Below, piece after piece: positions 6,326 to 15,069 of a DNA stretch of 35,967 nucleotides. The stretch is from an uncultured Collinsella sp. Its GTDB lineage: Bacteria; Actinomycetota; Coriobacteriia; Coriobacteriales; Coriobacteriaceae. The position numbers and the translations under genes are program-made. How positions within the stretch are numbered: position 1 is the stretch's first letter; each line of letters starts with the position of its first letter. The notes under the pieces are model-generated. The model ran no database searches, was not told the origin of the DNA, and saw only the letters and a program-made list of their open reading frames with translations. Location of the stretch: contig USFU01000003.1 of the NCBI GenBank assembly GCA_900554135.1, positions 1-35,967 on the forward strand, read 5' to 3'.

Positions 6326-7114
6326 ATGGACCGAGCGGGACTCATCACCCTGGAGCAGGCCCGGGCCGCCGGGCTCTCCTTCGACGAGCCGGAGCCGAGG
6401 GCGTGCCCGCACTGCGGCGCCGCCCTCGAACCGCTCGGCGCAGCGCTGGCGGGCAGGGTCACCTGGGTCTCCAGCGCCCCCTGCCCGTGCGAGGGCGCAA
6501 CCAGCGAGCGGGAGGCCGAGGCGCGAAGGCGCGCGGCCCTCGCCGCCAAGGAGGAGGCCGCCCGCCGGGAGAAGGCGCTCGCGCGCGCGGGCATCCCCAG
6601 GCGCTACTGGGCCGCCGAGGCCGACCGCCCCGAGTTCGCCGAGTACATCGCCTCGTTCGCCGGCAACGGAGGCGCCGGGCTCTACATACACGGGGGCGTC
6701 GGCGCCGGAAAGACGCACGCCGCCTCCGCCATGGCCAGGCTGTTCGCCGAGGCCGGCTACGACGTCGCCTTCACGACGGCCAAGGGCATGCTCGAGCGCG
6801 TGAAGGCCACGTTCGACGAGGGCGGCACCGAGGCGGCCGTCGCGCGGTACGCCAAGTGCGACGTCCTCGTGCTCGACGACCTCGGCAAGGAGGACGCGAC
6901 CGAGTGGTCCGTCGGCACCGTGTTCAGCGTGCTCGACGCGCGCTACGAGGACATGCGCCCGACCATCGTCACGTCGAACTACGCGTCCGGCGCGCTTGCG
7001 GACAGGCTCGCCAGGCGCGGCGAGCGCGTAACGGCAGAGGCGATCGCGAGCAGGATCTCCCAGACCTGCAGGCCCGTCTACCTGGGCGAGAGGGACAGGC
7101 GCCGGCGCAGCTAG
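6326..7114 (+). CDS. DnaC/IstB-like AAA+ helicase loader
   Basis: The 262-residue protein combines an N-terminal zinc-binding-like part (CPHCG and PCPCEG, residues 28-60) with an AAA+ ATPase core. The Walker A motif GGVGAGKTH is at about 122-130, the Walker B motif VLVLDDLGKE near 180-189, and a sensor-like TIVTSNY near 213-219. This is the layout of DnaC/DnaI helicase loaders that place the replicative helicase at an origin. The ATG at 6326 has AGGAAGGGG in front. The in-frame ATG at 6266 overlaps the initiator gene and lacks a ribosome site. Coupled to the initiator, it suggests the ICE replicates while excised. Confidence 0.85.
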   Translation: MDRAGLITLEQARAAGLSFDEPEPRACPHCGAALEPLGAALAGRVTWVSSAPCPCEGATSEREAEARRRAALAAKEEAARREKALARAGIPRRYWAAEADRPEFAEYIASFAGNGGAGLYIHGGVGAGKTHAASAMARLFAEAGYDVAFTTAKGMLERVKATFDEGGTEAAVARYAKCDVLVLDDLGKEDATEWSVGTVFSVLDARYEDMRPTIVTSNYASGALADRLARRGERVTAEAIASRISQTCRPVYLGERDRRRRS

Positions 7115-7127
7115 CTTGTGCGCTTCC

Positions 7128-7165
7128 CGTGGAGGCGCGGACGGCTCGACCCAGCTCGACCCATC
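7128..7165. repeat. 38-bp direct repeat, copy 2
   Basis: This copy matches 5090-5127 at 32 of 38 positions and sits just after the helicase-loader gene. It precedes the gene at 7316 by about 150 bases, and a possible -10 box (TATACA) lies at about 7201. Its position suggests shared control of the two operon segments. Confidence 0.6.
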
Positions 7166-7315
7166 GCGGGCGGCCCTGCTCTCTGCCGCAATCGAAATCG
7201 CTATACACGTCTTGGGCGGCGCCGACGCGCCGGCACGCACGCCTGCTCCGACTCGCACCGTGCCCCCATCGCGAGGACGCCGCCCGCCAAGCAACAAACG
7301 AAAGACGGAGGGCCC

Positions 7316-7849
7316 ATGGACGGCTTCGAGAGGATAACCGGCCGCGAGCACGAAGAGCTCGTGGAGAAGTGCCAGGAGAACGGCTGGCTCAAGGTCGGCG
7401 GCTTCGACTGGCAGGACGACCCGTTCCTCGAGGAGTACCCCTACGAGTTCTCCCGCACGGAGAGCGTCGACAGGCTCCGCGAGGCGCTGGGCTCGGGCAA
7501 CTGGGCCATACGCCAGGGGTTCTGCTACCGCGACCTCGCGTTCATCCAGCAGGTGAACGGCGGCGACGAGTGGTGGACGCTCAAGCGCGACGGCGACGCG
7601 TGGACCGGCTTCGAGAGCTGGAGCTTCGGCGCCATCGCCCAGGAGCCCGAGCGGTTCGAGCGCGCCATGCGCGACATGTGCGAGGCGACGCCGGAGCAGT
7701 GCCGCAGCGGCGAGTGGGCCCATCTGCACGAGAAGGCTCCCGAGCCGCTGGCGCAGCGCGCCGCGTCCGCCCGCGAGGCGAGCCGCGCGCACGCCGGGCA
7801 GGAAGCCCGCGCCCCAATGGCGCGCGAGAGGGCCGTCGGGGCCGAATAG
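7316..7849 (+). CDS. Hypothetical ICE protein with ASRAH-type tail
   Basis: The 177-residue acidic protein has no family I recognise. It has no signal peptide or membrane segment. The middle (residues 60-110) is rich in aromatic residues, including GNWAIRQGFCYRDLAFIQQV and EWWTLKRDGDAWTGFESW, suggesting a compact fold. The last 30 residues contain AREASRAHAGQEA, a tail shared with the proteins at 7907 and 16903. The ATG follows GGAGGGCCC. It stands alone between a repeat and its own terminator (7858-7880), just upstream of the mating genes. A cytoplasmic role in transfer is a guess from location. Confidence 0.7.
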   Translation: MDGFERITGREHEELVEKCQENGWLKVGGFDWQDDPFLEEYPYEFSRTESVDRLREALGSGNWAIRQGFCYRDLAFIQQVNGGDEWWTLKRDGDAWTGFESWSFGAIAQEPERFERAMRDMCEATPEQCRSGEWAHLHEKAPEPLAQRAASAREASRAHAGQEARAPMARERAVGAE

Positions 7850-7857
7850 GGACGACC

Positions 7858-7880
7858 GGGGCGCGAAGGCGCCCCTTTTT
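7858..7880 (+). terminator. Rho-independent terminator
   Basis: GGGGCGC (7858-7864) and GCGCCCC (7869-7875) form a perfect stem with a GAAG loop followed by TTTTT. It ends the transcript of the gene at 7316. Confidence 0.85.
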
Positions 7881-7906
7881 CATCTCGACTGGAAGGGAGG
7901 CGCGGG

Positions 7907-8458
7907 ATGGCGAGCGACTACGGGGACGAGGCGGGCGGCAAGCTGCTCGACTGGATGCTGAGAATCGGCCAGGAGGCCGGCGCCGAGGCAATGGCGCGCA
8001 GCGCGAGGGAGCTCTCAGAGCGCCTCGCAGGGATCCGCGGGACCATCGCCGGCGGGCGCGCCGAGGCCATCGCGGCCGACGGCGCGCCGACCTACGCGAA
8101 GCTCAGCCTCGAGGAGCTCTCTGGGCTTCCCGAGTACGCGACGATCAAGGAGGTCGTCTCCGACAAGCTGCGCGCCGCGTCGGTCGAGCACCACATCATC
8201 CCCGGCGAGGGCCGCGACTGGCTGCTCTTCAAGGTGGAGGACGCCCCCGAGGTCGACGAGGCCTTCCGCCAGCTGGAGCAAGAGACGGGCAAGGCCGCCG
8301 ATCGCGCAAGGGAGCGGCTCTCCGAGATAGCCGAGAGGCGCCAGGAGCCCGAGCGGCTGGCGGAGCGCGCGGAGCGTGCGCGCGAGGCGTCGAGGGCCCA
8401 CAGCCAGGACATCGGCCGGGAGCGCGGCCCGCGCCAGATCGAGGGGCCCGAGAGATGA
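7907..8458 (+). CDS. PcfB-like (DUF3801-like) conjugation accessory protein
   Basis: The 183-residue soluble protein lies directly upstream of, and overlaps by 4 bases (ATGA), the coupling-protein gene. That is the position of PcfB in pCF10-type systems. Residues 65-125 (SLEELSGLPEYATIKEVVSDKL, then DWLLFKVEDAPEVDEAF) resemble the DUF3801 core, in which a short helix and an LFFKARD-like strand occur. PcfB recruits the relaxase to the coupling protein, so a similar adapter role is inferred. The C-terminus is a charged helix ending in AREASRAHSQDIG, the tail shared with two other proteins of the element. The ATG has GGAAGGGAGG upstream. The family assignment is tentative. Confidence 0.62.
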   Translation: MASDYGDEAGGKLLDWMLRIGQEAGAEAMARSARELSERLAGIRGTIAGGRAEAIAADGAPTYAKLSLEELSGLPEYATIKEVVSDKLRAASVEHHIIPGEGRDWLLFKVEDAPEVDEAFRQLEQETGKAADRARERLSEIAERRQEPERLAERAERAREASRAHSQDIGRERGPRQIEGPER

Positions 8459-10272
8459 GGTGGCAGGCGGCGGCCGCGCTGGCCGCAGCCGCGTTCGCCA
8501 TGGGAGATGCAGCGGCCGCGGCAATAGCGGCGTCGGGCGCGAACCCGATCCTCGACCCGGAGGCCGCCATGGCGGCGATCCCGGCAGCGCTCCGCGCGGG
8601 GCGCGTCTTCTCCGCGGAGGCGCTTCCCCTGTGCGCCGGGACCGCCTGCGCGTGCGGCGCGCTCCTCGCCTGGGCCCGCTCACTGGGGACCAAGGGGGCC
8701 CGGCGCGACGGCGAGGAGCACGGTAGCTCCAGGTGGGCCACGCGCAAGGACATCGCGCCCTTCGGCGACCCCAAGGACCCCGACAACAACATCATCCTCA
8801 CCGACAACGCACGCATCCGCCTCGTGAGCCGCAGGTTCGACCTCTCCACCGACACCAACGACAACGTGCTCGTGGTGGGAGGACCCGGCACCGGCAAGAC
8901 GCGCTACTACGTCAAGCCGAACCTCCTGCAGGCCAACGCCAGCTTCTTCGTGACCGACCCGAAGGGCACGCTCATCCGCGAGATGGGCGGCGCGCTGGCG
9001 GAGCTCGGCTACGAGATCCGCGCGTTCGACACCATCGACTTCACGCGCTCCATGCGCTTCAACCCCATAGCCTACATACGCGACGAGGCGGGCGTCATCC
9101 GCTTCGCCCGCGGCATCGTCGCCAACACCGAGGGCGAGGCCGACCACAAAGGCGACCCCTACTGGGAGAAGGCCGAGCGCCTGGTCTACACCGCGCTCAC
9201 GGCCTACCTCGTCATGCACTGCGAGCCCGCCGACCGAAACCTCGACGGGCTGCTCACGCTGCTCTCGCTCGCCGACGCCCGCGACGACCCGGGCTACATG
9301 AGCCCGCTCGACATGGTGTTCCGCGAGCTGGAGACCGGCGAGCGCTACGTCAGGCGCGGCGGCGCCTCGGCGGAGGGCGGATCGCTGCGCGGCTTTTCCG
9401 AGGAGGACGGCGCGTGGGAGTGGGTCAAGGTCCGCGAGCCCGCGCCGCCCGACGACTTCGCGCTCGCGAGCTACCGCGAGTTCCGCGTGGCCGCCGGCGA
9501 CACCATGAAGTCGATGCTCTCGAGCTGCAACGTCCGCCTGAAGCCGCTTTCCATCCGCGCCGTGCGCGACCTCACCTCCAAAGACGAGCTCGACCTCGCC
9601 CACATGGGCGACGAGGGCGCCAAGGTCGCGCTCTTCGCGTCGATGAGCGACACCGACTCGACCTTCGACTTCCTGTTCGCCCTGCTCATGGACACGGCCG
9701 TGAGCGCGCTTTGCGCCGAGGCGCTCGAGGCGCACGGCGGCTCGCTGCCCACGACGGTGCACTTCGTCTTCGACGAGTTCGCCAACATCGGGCGCATACC
9801 CGACTTCGAGCGGACCATCGCCGTCACCCGCAGCCGGAACATCGCCGTCTCGATGATCGCCCAGTCTCTCTCGCAGCTGAAGGAGACCTACGGCGACAAC
9901 AACGCCGAGACCATCGTGAACGCCTGCGACACGCTGCTCTACCTGGGTGGCAAGGCGAACGAGACCAACGAGGAGATCAGCAAGATGGCCGGCAAGCAGA
10001 CGGTGGCGAGCGAGACGCAGAGCGACTCGCGGGGCGCCGGCTGGACCCGGACCGTGAACCGCGGCATCTCCGAGCGCGACCTCATACAGCCCGCCGAGGT
10101 GGCGCGCATGCCGCGCGAGGACGCGCTCGTGCTCGTGAACGGGTGCATGCCGCTCATGGACCGGAAGTACCGGCTCGAGCGCCACCCGCGCTCGCGCCTG
10201 CTCGAGGAGGCCGCGCGCCGCGGCCCGTTCGACTTCGCGGAGTACCGCAGGCAGAAGGAAGGCAACTCGTGA
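8455..10272 (+). CDS. VirD4/TraG-type conjugative coupling ATPase
   Basis: This 605-residue type IV coupling protein brings the relaxase-DNA complex to the secretion channel. Two hydrophobic N-terminal segments (about 3-25 and 58-75) anchor it in the membrane. GSSRWAT near residue 90 is typical of TraG proteins. The Walker A motif GGPGTGKT is at about 142-149 and Walker B VFDEFANIG at about 437-445, with the family SMIAQSLSQL segment after it. The ATG at 8455 overlaps the upstream stop codon. The open frame runs much further upstream only because of high GC. It is the first of a tightly packed series of mating-channel genes. Confidence 0.93.
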   Translation: MRWQAAAALAAAAFAMGDAAAAAIAASGANPILDPEAAMAAIPAALRAGRVFSAEALPLCAGTACACGALLAWARSLGTKGARRDGEEHGSSRWATRKDIAPFGDPKDPDNNIILTDNARIRLVSRRFDLSTDTNDNVLVVGGPGTGKTRYYVKPNLLQANASFFVTDPKGTLIREMGGALAELGYEIRAFDTIDFTRSMRFNPIAYIRDEAGVIRFARGIVANTEGEADHKGDPYWEKAERLVYTALTAYLVMHCEPADRNLDGLLTLLSLADARDDPGYMSPLDMVFRELETGERYVRRGGASAEGGSLRGFSEEDGAWEWVKVREPAPPDDFALASYREFRVAAGDTMKSMLSSCNVRLKPLSIRAVRDLTSKDELDLAHMGDEGAKVALFASMSDTDSTFDFLFALLMDTAVSALCAEALEAHGGSLPTTVHFVFDEFANIGRIPDFERTIAVTRSRNIAVSMIAQSLSQLKETYGDNNAETIVNACDTLLYLGGKANETNEEISKMAGKQTVASETQSDSRGAGWTRTVNRGISERDLIQPAEVARMPREDALVLVNGCMPLMDRKYRLERHPRSRLLEEAARRGPFDFAEYRRQKEGNS

Positions 10273-10356
10273 CGGGGCCGCGGCGGGCGCGGGCCTCCCC
10301 CGCCGCGGGGGAGGAACAGCAAGGAACATCGTCAACCGAAAGCAAAGGAGAGCAGC

Positions 10357-10572
10357 ATGCTCGCAAACGTCATCAAGCTCGTGTCGGGCTGCGTGACCTT
10401 CCTCGGCGGCTTCCTGGTCGTGTGGGGAGCGGTCTCGCTCGGCCTGGCCATCAGGGAGCAGCAGGGCGGCCCGCAGATCGCGACCGCCATATCCACCATC
10501 GCCGGCGGCGCGATCATCATCGCCGCGTCGGTCTACTTCGGTCAGCTGGACACGTCCTGGCTGCCGGCATAG
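10357..10572 (+). CDS. Maff2/VirB2-like small membrane protein
   Basis: The 71-residue protein has two hydrophobic helices (residues 4-29 and 41-62) separated by a short loop, REQQGGPQ, and no cytoplasmic domain. Its size and position just before PrgI match the Maff2 or VirB2/TrbC-like small proteins of Gram-positive conjugation clusters, thought to form a pilin-like or channel component. AAAGGAGAGCAGC precedes the ATG. The 84 bases before it contain a GC-rich hairpin (CCTCCCCC/GGGGGAGG) without a T-run. Confidence 0.75.
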   Translation: MLANVIKLVSGCVTFLGGFLVVWGAVSLGLAIREQQGGPQIATAISTIAGGAIIIAASVYFGQLDTSWLPA

Positions 10573-10584
10573 GGGGCGTCGCGG

Positions 10585-11010
10585 ATGGCGCTCAGGATAC
10601 CGGTGCAGAAGGACATCGGCGAGTACGAGGAGAAGATCGTCGGGAAGATGAGCCTGCGCACGCTCGCATGCGTGTCGCTCGGCTTCGGCAGCGCGGTCGG
10701 GGCGGCGGCCTTCGTCCACCTGGGCCTGCACGCCGACGTCGCGGACGCGGCCTTCCCGATCATGCTCTGCAGCATGCCGTTCTGGCTCGCCGGGTTCTGG
10801 CGGCCCTTCGGCATGCGCGCCGAGGAGCTGCTGCCGCTCCTGGCGGCCCACGAGCTCTCCCCGCAGCTGCTCGCGTACGAGCCCTGCCTCGCCGGGAGCC
10901 TCCCCGAGGGCTCGCCGCGCCCGGGCCGCCCGGGACGTCGCGCGAGGCGCAGGGCAAGGAAGAAAGGAGCCGAGCTCTATGAGCCGAGCAAGAAGCAAAA
11001 AGGAGAATAG
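10585..11010 (+). CDS. PrgI family (VirB3-like) conjugation protein
   Basis: The 141-residue protein begins with the PrgI signature IPVQKDIGEYEEKIVGKMSL (residues 5-24). Two membrane segments (about 25-47 and 52-70) and a basic cytoplasmic tail follow. PrgI proteins are the VirB3-like inner-membrane partners of the VirB4 ATPase. Its 3' end overlaps the VirB4 gene by 32 bases, pointing to translational coupling. A short spacer separates it from the VirB2-like gene. Confidence 0.88.
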   Translation: MALRIPVQKDIGEYEEKIVGKMSLRTLACVSLGFGSAVGAAAFVHLGLHADVADAAFPIMLCSMPFWLAGFWRPFGMRAEELLPLLAAHELSPQLLAYEPCLAGSLPEGSPRPGRPGRRARRRARKKGAELYEPSKKQKGE

Positions 11011-13456
11011 GCCGAAGCGCCCGAGCACCCTCGGGCTGCTCCTCGGCGGCACGGGCGGGCGCAAGGACGCCTCGAAGGGCGCGGAGGCCGAGCGGCAGAG
11101 GCGCCGCCGGGAGCGCGACCGCTCGCGCGAGATGGCCGCCTACGTCGGCTACGACGCCATGTACAAGGACGGCATCGCCCAGGTGATGCCCGGGGTGTTC
11201 AGCCAGACGGTCGAGTTCTCCGACATCAGCTACCAGTCCGCGCGCAAGGAGGCGCGCGAGACGGCCTTCACCGTGATGAGCTCGCTGTTCAACTACTTCC
11301 CGGCGGACTCCCACGTGCAGCTCCAGGTAGTGAACGCGCCCATCCCCGCCGACGAGGTCGGCCGCAAGGTCTTCTTCGAGCCCGGGGAGCGCGCCACCGC
11401 CGGGCTCGCCGAAGAGTACAACCGGATCCTCAACGACAAGATGCGCGAGGGCGTCTCGAACCTCGTGCGCCACCGCTACCTGACCTACGCCGTGGGCGCC
11501 GACGACGTCGACGCCGCGGTGCCCAAGCTCGCGCGCATCCGGGGCGACGTGGAACAGACGCTCGCGCGCATACGCTGCTCGTCGCGCGCCCTCGACGGCG
11601 TCGAGAGGCTCGAGCTTCTGCAGGGGCAGCTGCGCCCGGGGTCGCGCTTCGAGTTCTCCTGGGACAAATTGTCCCCGACGTCGGGAGCGCGCACGAAGGA
11701 CTTCGTCATGCCCTCCACGCTCGACTTCAAGCCCGAAGGCAGGTCCGACTGCTTCCGCAGCGACGGGCGCTACGGCGCGGTGCTCGCGGTGCGCAGCTTC
11801 GGGTCGGTCATCGAGGAGACCTACCTCGCCTCCATCATCGACCTGCCGCTGCCGCTCAACGTGACGCTGCACGTGCAGCCCATCGCGCAGAGCGAGGCGC
11901 TCGCGCTCGTGAAGCGCCAGATCGACTGGATGGACAAGGAGATCATCGACGAGCAGATGAGCGCCGTGAAGAAGGGCTACGACTACCAGATCCTGCCGCC
12001 CGAGCTGCGCTTCTCGAAGGAGGAGGCCGAGGAGCTGCTCGACTTCCTGCGCAACAAGTCCGAGCGCCTGTTCGTCTACACAGGCCTCGTCTACACCTGG
12101 GCCGACAGCCTCGAGGAGCTCGACCGCCGCGTCCAGCAGGTGACGAGCGTCGCGCAGGGCTGCACGATCGGCCTCGAGCCGCTCCACTTCCGGCAGCGCC
12201 AGGCTCTCAACTCGGTGCTCCCGCTCGGTGACAACCACGTCACCGTGAGCCGCTACCTCACCACGGGGCAGGTGGCCATGCAGATGCCCTTCGCCAGCCA
12301 GAGCCTCGACGAGGCGGGCGGCGGCTACTACGGGCAGTCCAAGGAGAGCGGGAACCTGGTGCTGTGCGACCGCAAGCGCCTGGCGAGCCCCATGGGCTTC
12401 GTGTGCGGCAAGCCCGGCTCGGGCAAAAGCTTCTCGGTCAAGCGCGAGATAACCAACACCGTTCTCGCGCACCCCGAGGACGAGGTCGTGATCTTCGACC
12501 CGGCCGGCGAATACGGCAACCTCGTCGACGCGCTCGGCGGCGCGAACGTCGAGCTCGCCCCGGGATGCTCGGCGGTGCTCAACCCCCTCGACACCGCCGA
12601 CGTCGCGGACCGCGCCGACGCCGCCAAGCTCGCGTACAAGACCGACGCGGTGCTCGCGCTCTCGAGCGCGCTCATGGCCGAGGGCCGCGAGGGCCTGCCT
12701 GAGCGCGACCGCTCGATCATCGCCCGCTGCGTCGGCGAGGCGTACCGGGAGTGCGCGAGGGACGGCCGCCTGCCCACGCTCGGCGACTTCCACGCGGCGC
12801 TGCTCGCTCAGCCCGAGCCCGAGGCCGCCGACATCGCGCTGCGCTACGAGCGCTACGTGAAGGGCGCGTTCTCCTTCTTCAACGGCCAGAGCAACGTGGC
12901 GCTCGACAACCGCATCACCAACATCGACATGCACGGCCTCGGCCAGAACATGCGCGTGTTCGGCATGATCACGGCGCTCGAGATGGTGCGCAACCGCGTG
13001 ATGGTCACGCCGCCGCGCCCCAACTACACCTGGCTCTACATCGACGAGGTGCAGAGCCTCTTCGCGCACCCGACGGTGGTCGAGTACTTCGCCCGCCTGT
13101 GGCGCGAGGGGCGCAAGTTCGGCCTCATCTGCACCGGCATCAGCCAGAACACGAGCCACATGCTGGCCAACGCCGAGGCCCGCGACATGGTGCTCAACTC
13201 CGAGTTCTTCCTGCTGCACAAGCAGTCCACCGCCGACCTCGACGCATGGGCGGAGATGCTCCAGCTCTCCGCCACGGAGCGCGGCTACATCGGAGACGCC
13301 GTCAAGCCCGGCGAGGGGCTGCTCATCAGCGCCGGGATCCGCGTGCCCATCACCGACGACTTCCCGAAAGGCCCGCTCTACGACCTGTGGAACACCAAGC
13401 CCGCAGAGGTCGCCGAGCGCGAGATGCGCCGGGCGGCGCGAGAGGCGGAGGAATAG
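10979..13456 (+). CDS. VirB4-like conjugation ATPase
   Basis: This 825-residue protein is the energising ATPase of the mating channel. The N-terminal 60 residues are basic and disordered-looking. The VirB4 N-domain follows (YVGYDAMYKDGIAQVMPGVF to about 440). The C-terminal RecA-like domain holds Walker A GKPGSGKS at about 478-485, the DPAGEYGNLV segment near 508, Walker B WLYIDEVQSLF near 685-695 and the GLICTGISQN motif near 720. The start overlaps prgI and has GGAGCCGAGCT upstream. A GGGACAAATTGTCCC palindrome lies inside the gene at 11661-11675. Transport and pilus-assembly roles follow from the family. Confidence 0.95.
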   Translation: MSRARSKKENRPKRPSTLGLLLGGTGGRKDASKGAEAERQRRRRERDRSREMAAYVGYDAMYKDGIAQVMPGVFSQTVEFSDISYQSARKEARETAFTVMSSLFNYFPADSHVQLQVVNAPIPADEVGRKVFFEPGERATAGLAEEYNRILNDKMREGVSNLVRHRYLTYAVGADDVDAAVPKLARIRGDVEQTLARIRCSSRALDGVERLELLQGQLRPGSRFEFSWDKLSPTSGARTKDFVMPSTLDFKPEGRSDCFRSDGRYGAVLAVRSFGSVIEETYLASIIDLPLPLNVTLHVQPIAQSEALALVKRQIDWMDKEIIDEQMSAVKKGYDYQILPPELRFSKEEAEELLDFLRNKSERLFVYTGLVYTWADSLEELDRRVQQVTSVAQGCTIGLEPLHFRQRQALNSVLPLGDNHVTVSRYLTTGQVAMQMPFASQSLDEAGGGYYGQSKESGNLVLCDRKRLASPMGFVCGKPGSGKSFSVKREITNTVLAHPEDEVVIFDPAGEYGNLVDALGGANVELAPGCSAVLNPLDTADVADRADAAKLAYKTDAVLALSSALMAEGREGLPERDRSIIARCVGEAYRECARDGRLPTLGDFHAALLAQPEPEAADIALRYERYVKGAFSFFNGQSNVALDNRITNIDMHGLGQNMRVFGMITALEMVRNRVMVTPPRPNYTWLYIDEVQSLFAHPTVVEYFARLWREGRKFGLICTGISQNTSHMLANAEARDMVLNSEFFLLHKQSTADLDAWAEMLQLSATERGYIGDAVKPGEGLLISAGIRVPITDDFPKGPLYDLWNTKPAEVAEREMRRAAREAEE
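11661..11675. repeat. GGGACAAATTGTCCC palindrome, copy 1
   Basis: A perfect 15-base palindrome around a central A lies within virB4 and encodes DKLS in frame. Identical copies occur at 13667-13681 and 20765-20779. Confidence 0.7.
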
Positions 13457-13458
13457 GA

Positions 13459-15060
13459 ATGGCCGTCCCGAGCGAGGGCGGCGGGATGCTCGAGGTGGTC
13501 GGGGCGCGGCGCCGCGACGTGCTCACCGCGGGCGACGTCGCGGAGACCGAGCGCGACGCCCTGGGAAACGTCTCGGAGGGCGCCGGCCCGCTCGACGAGG
13601 CGGGAGGCCCCGCCGCAACGGCGAAGGGGCGCCCATCCAGGCCCGACGCCCCGGAAGGCGGGCTCGGGGACAAATTGTCCCAACCCGCCGGCGACCGGCG
13701 CGCGGCGGTAGCGATGCGCTCGCGCGTCGAGGCGGCGAAGCTGGCGATCGCCCGGGAGGCCGTCTCCCAACTCGACGACTCGGAGGAGCTCGAGGGCGCC
13801 TCGGGCATGTACGACGCGGGGCGTGCGGCCGAGAAGGCCGCGGGAAGGCTGCGGCAGAGGAAGGCGAAGAAAGCAGCCCAAGGCAGCCGCAAGGCGGCGA
13901 CCGCCCTCGGCGCCCCAAAGGGAGGCGCGCGCGGCCCCGAGGCAGCCGGCGCGACCGCCCCGGCCAAGCACCAGGCGACCCAGGCGGCCGCGCAGGCGTC
14001 GGGCGAGGCGGCCCGAGCCGCGGGGTCGAAGGGCGCCGCCTCCGCGATCGCGGGCGCGGTCTCGGGCGCCGCGCCCGCCCTGCTCGGGGCGGTGGCCGGC
14101 ATCGTGGCCTTCGTCGCCTGCGCGCTCGCCGTCGCGCAGCTGCTGAGCGCGCTGTTCGGCTTCTGGGACGACGCGGCCTCCAAGCGGGGCCTCGAGGGGC
14201 TGCCGCCCTACATCACCTACGAGATGGTCGAGGCGGCGCTCGAGTGCCAGGAGGAGTACGGGCACCCGGCGGGCTGCACCATCGCGCAGATCATCCAGGA
14301 GTCCGGCCAGGGCGACCGCATGAGCCAGCTCGCAGAACGCGACCACAACCTCTTCGGCATGAAGTGGTGGTCGGGCTACGCTGGCTGCCCCGAGGTGGCC
14401 GGCAAGGCGAACTGGGCCACCAGCGAGGAGTACGTGCCCGGCGAGCACACCCAGATCACGGCGAGCTTCATCCGCTTCACCGGCGACGCCGAGTGCATCC
14501 GCTTCCGCAGCAGGGTCTTCCTGCAGGCGGAGCGCTACTCGGGCAACGCCCTCATCCGCGAGGCGATCGAGAGGCGCGACTCGGACAGGATGGCCGAGGG
14601 GCTCAAGGACGCCGGCTGGGCGACCGACTCGTCCTACGTCGAGTCCCTGAAGTCGATCATGGCGCAATGGGGCCTCTACAGGCTCGACTCCATGACGGTC
14701 GAGGACCTGAAGGACCCGGCCGCGAACGGGAACGCGATCGTCGAGGCGGCGTACAGCCAGCTCGGCGTGCCCTACGTGTGGGGAGGCTCGACCCCCGGCA
14801 AGGCGCTCGACTGCAGCGGACTCACGCAATACTGCTACGCGCAGGCGGGCATCCGCATAAGCCACTACACGGGTTCCCAGTACGAGGAGCTCAGGCGCAT
14901 ACCGCTCTCGGAGGCGAAGCCCGGCGACATCCTCTACCGCTCGGGCCACGTGGCCATCTACATCGGCGACGACAGGTACATACACGAGCCGCGAACGGGC
15001 GACGTGTGCCGCATAGCGAGCGGCATCGGCAGCTTCAGCTGCGCGCTCACCGCGAGATAG
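13459..15060 (+). CDS. Membrane-anchored glucosaminidase-NlpC/P60 cell-wall hydrolase (VirB1-like)
   Basis: The 533-residue protein opens the peptidoglycan for the mating channel. An Ala-rich cytoplasmic N-terminus of about 195 residues precedes one membrane helix (about 200-233). A glucosaminidase-type domain (about 248-410) carries the IIQESGQGDRMS and HNLFGMKWW segments. A C-terminal NlpC/P60 peptidase (about 427-533) has the catalytic Cys452 in LDCSGL and His497 in SGHVAIYIG. The two-enzyme layout is usual for Gram-positive conjugation hydrolases. The ATG at 13459 lies 3 bases after the virB4 stop. The long N-terminal region may bind the coupling machinery. Confidence 0.92.
   Translation: MAVPSEGGGMLEVVGARRRDVLTAGDVAETERDALGNVSEGAGPLDEAGGPAATAKGRPSRPDAPEGGLGDKLSQPAGDRRAAVAMRSRVEAAKLAIAREAVSQLDDSEELEGASGMYDAGRAAEKAAGRLRQRKAKKAAQGSRKAATALGAPKGGARGPEAAGATAPAKHQATQAAAQASGEAARAAGSKGAASAIAGAVSGAAPALLGAVAGIVAFVACALAVAQLLSALFGFWDDAASKRGLEGLPPYITYEMVEAALECQEEYGHPAGCTIAQIIQESGQGDRMSQLAERDHNLFGMKWWSGYAGCPEVAGKANWATSEEYVPGEHTQITASFIRFTGDAECIRFRSRVFLQAERYSGNALIREAIERRDSDRMAEGLKDAGWATDSSYVESLKSIMAQWGLYRLDSMTVEDLKDPAANGNAIVEAAYSQLGVPYVWGGSTPGKALDCSGLTQYCYAQAGIRISHYTGSQYEELRRIPLSEAKPGDILYRSGHVAIYIGDDRYIHEPRTGDVCRIASGIGSFSCALTAR
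13667..13681. repeat. GGGACAAATTGTCCC palindrome, copy 2
   Basis: Identical to the copies at 11661 and 20765. Here it lies in the low-complexity N-terminal part of the wall-hydrolase gene and encodes GDKLSQ, as does the third copy. Confidence 0.7.
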
Positions 15061-15069
15061 GAGAAACCA

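Noticed and set aside
6403..8454. Open reading frame extending the coupling-protein frame far upstream
   Set aside because: It overlaps several genes with good ribosome sites and family matches. The extension has Arg-rich shadow composition due to high GC.
10760..13219. Long minus-strand open frame opposite virB4
   Set aside because: It is antisense to a clear VirB4 gene, has no recognisable domain and shows the Val/Glu/Arg/Ala bias of a shadow frame.
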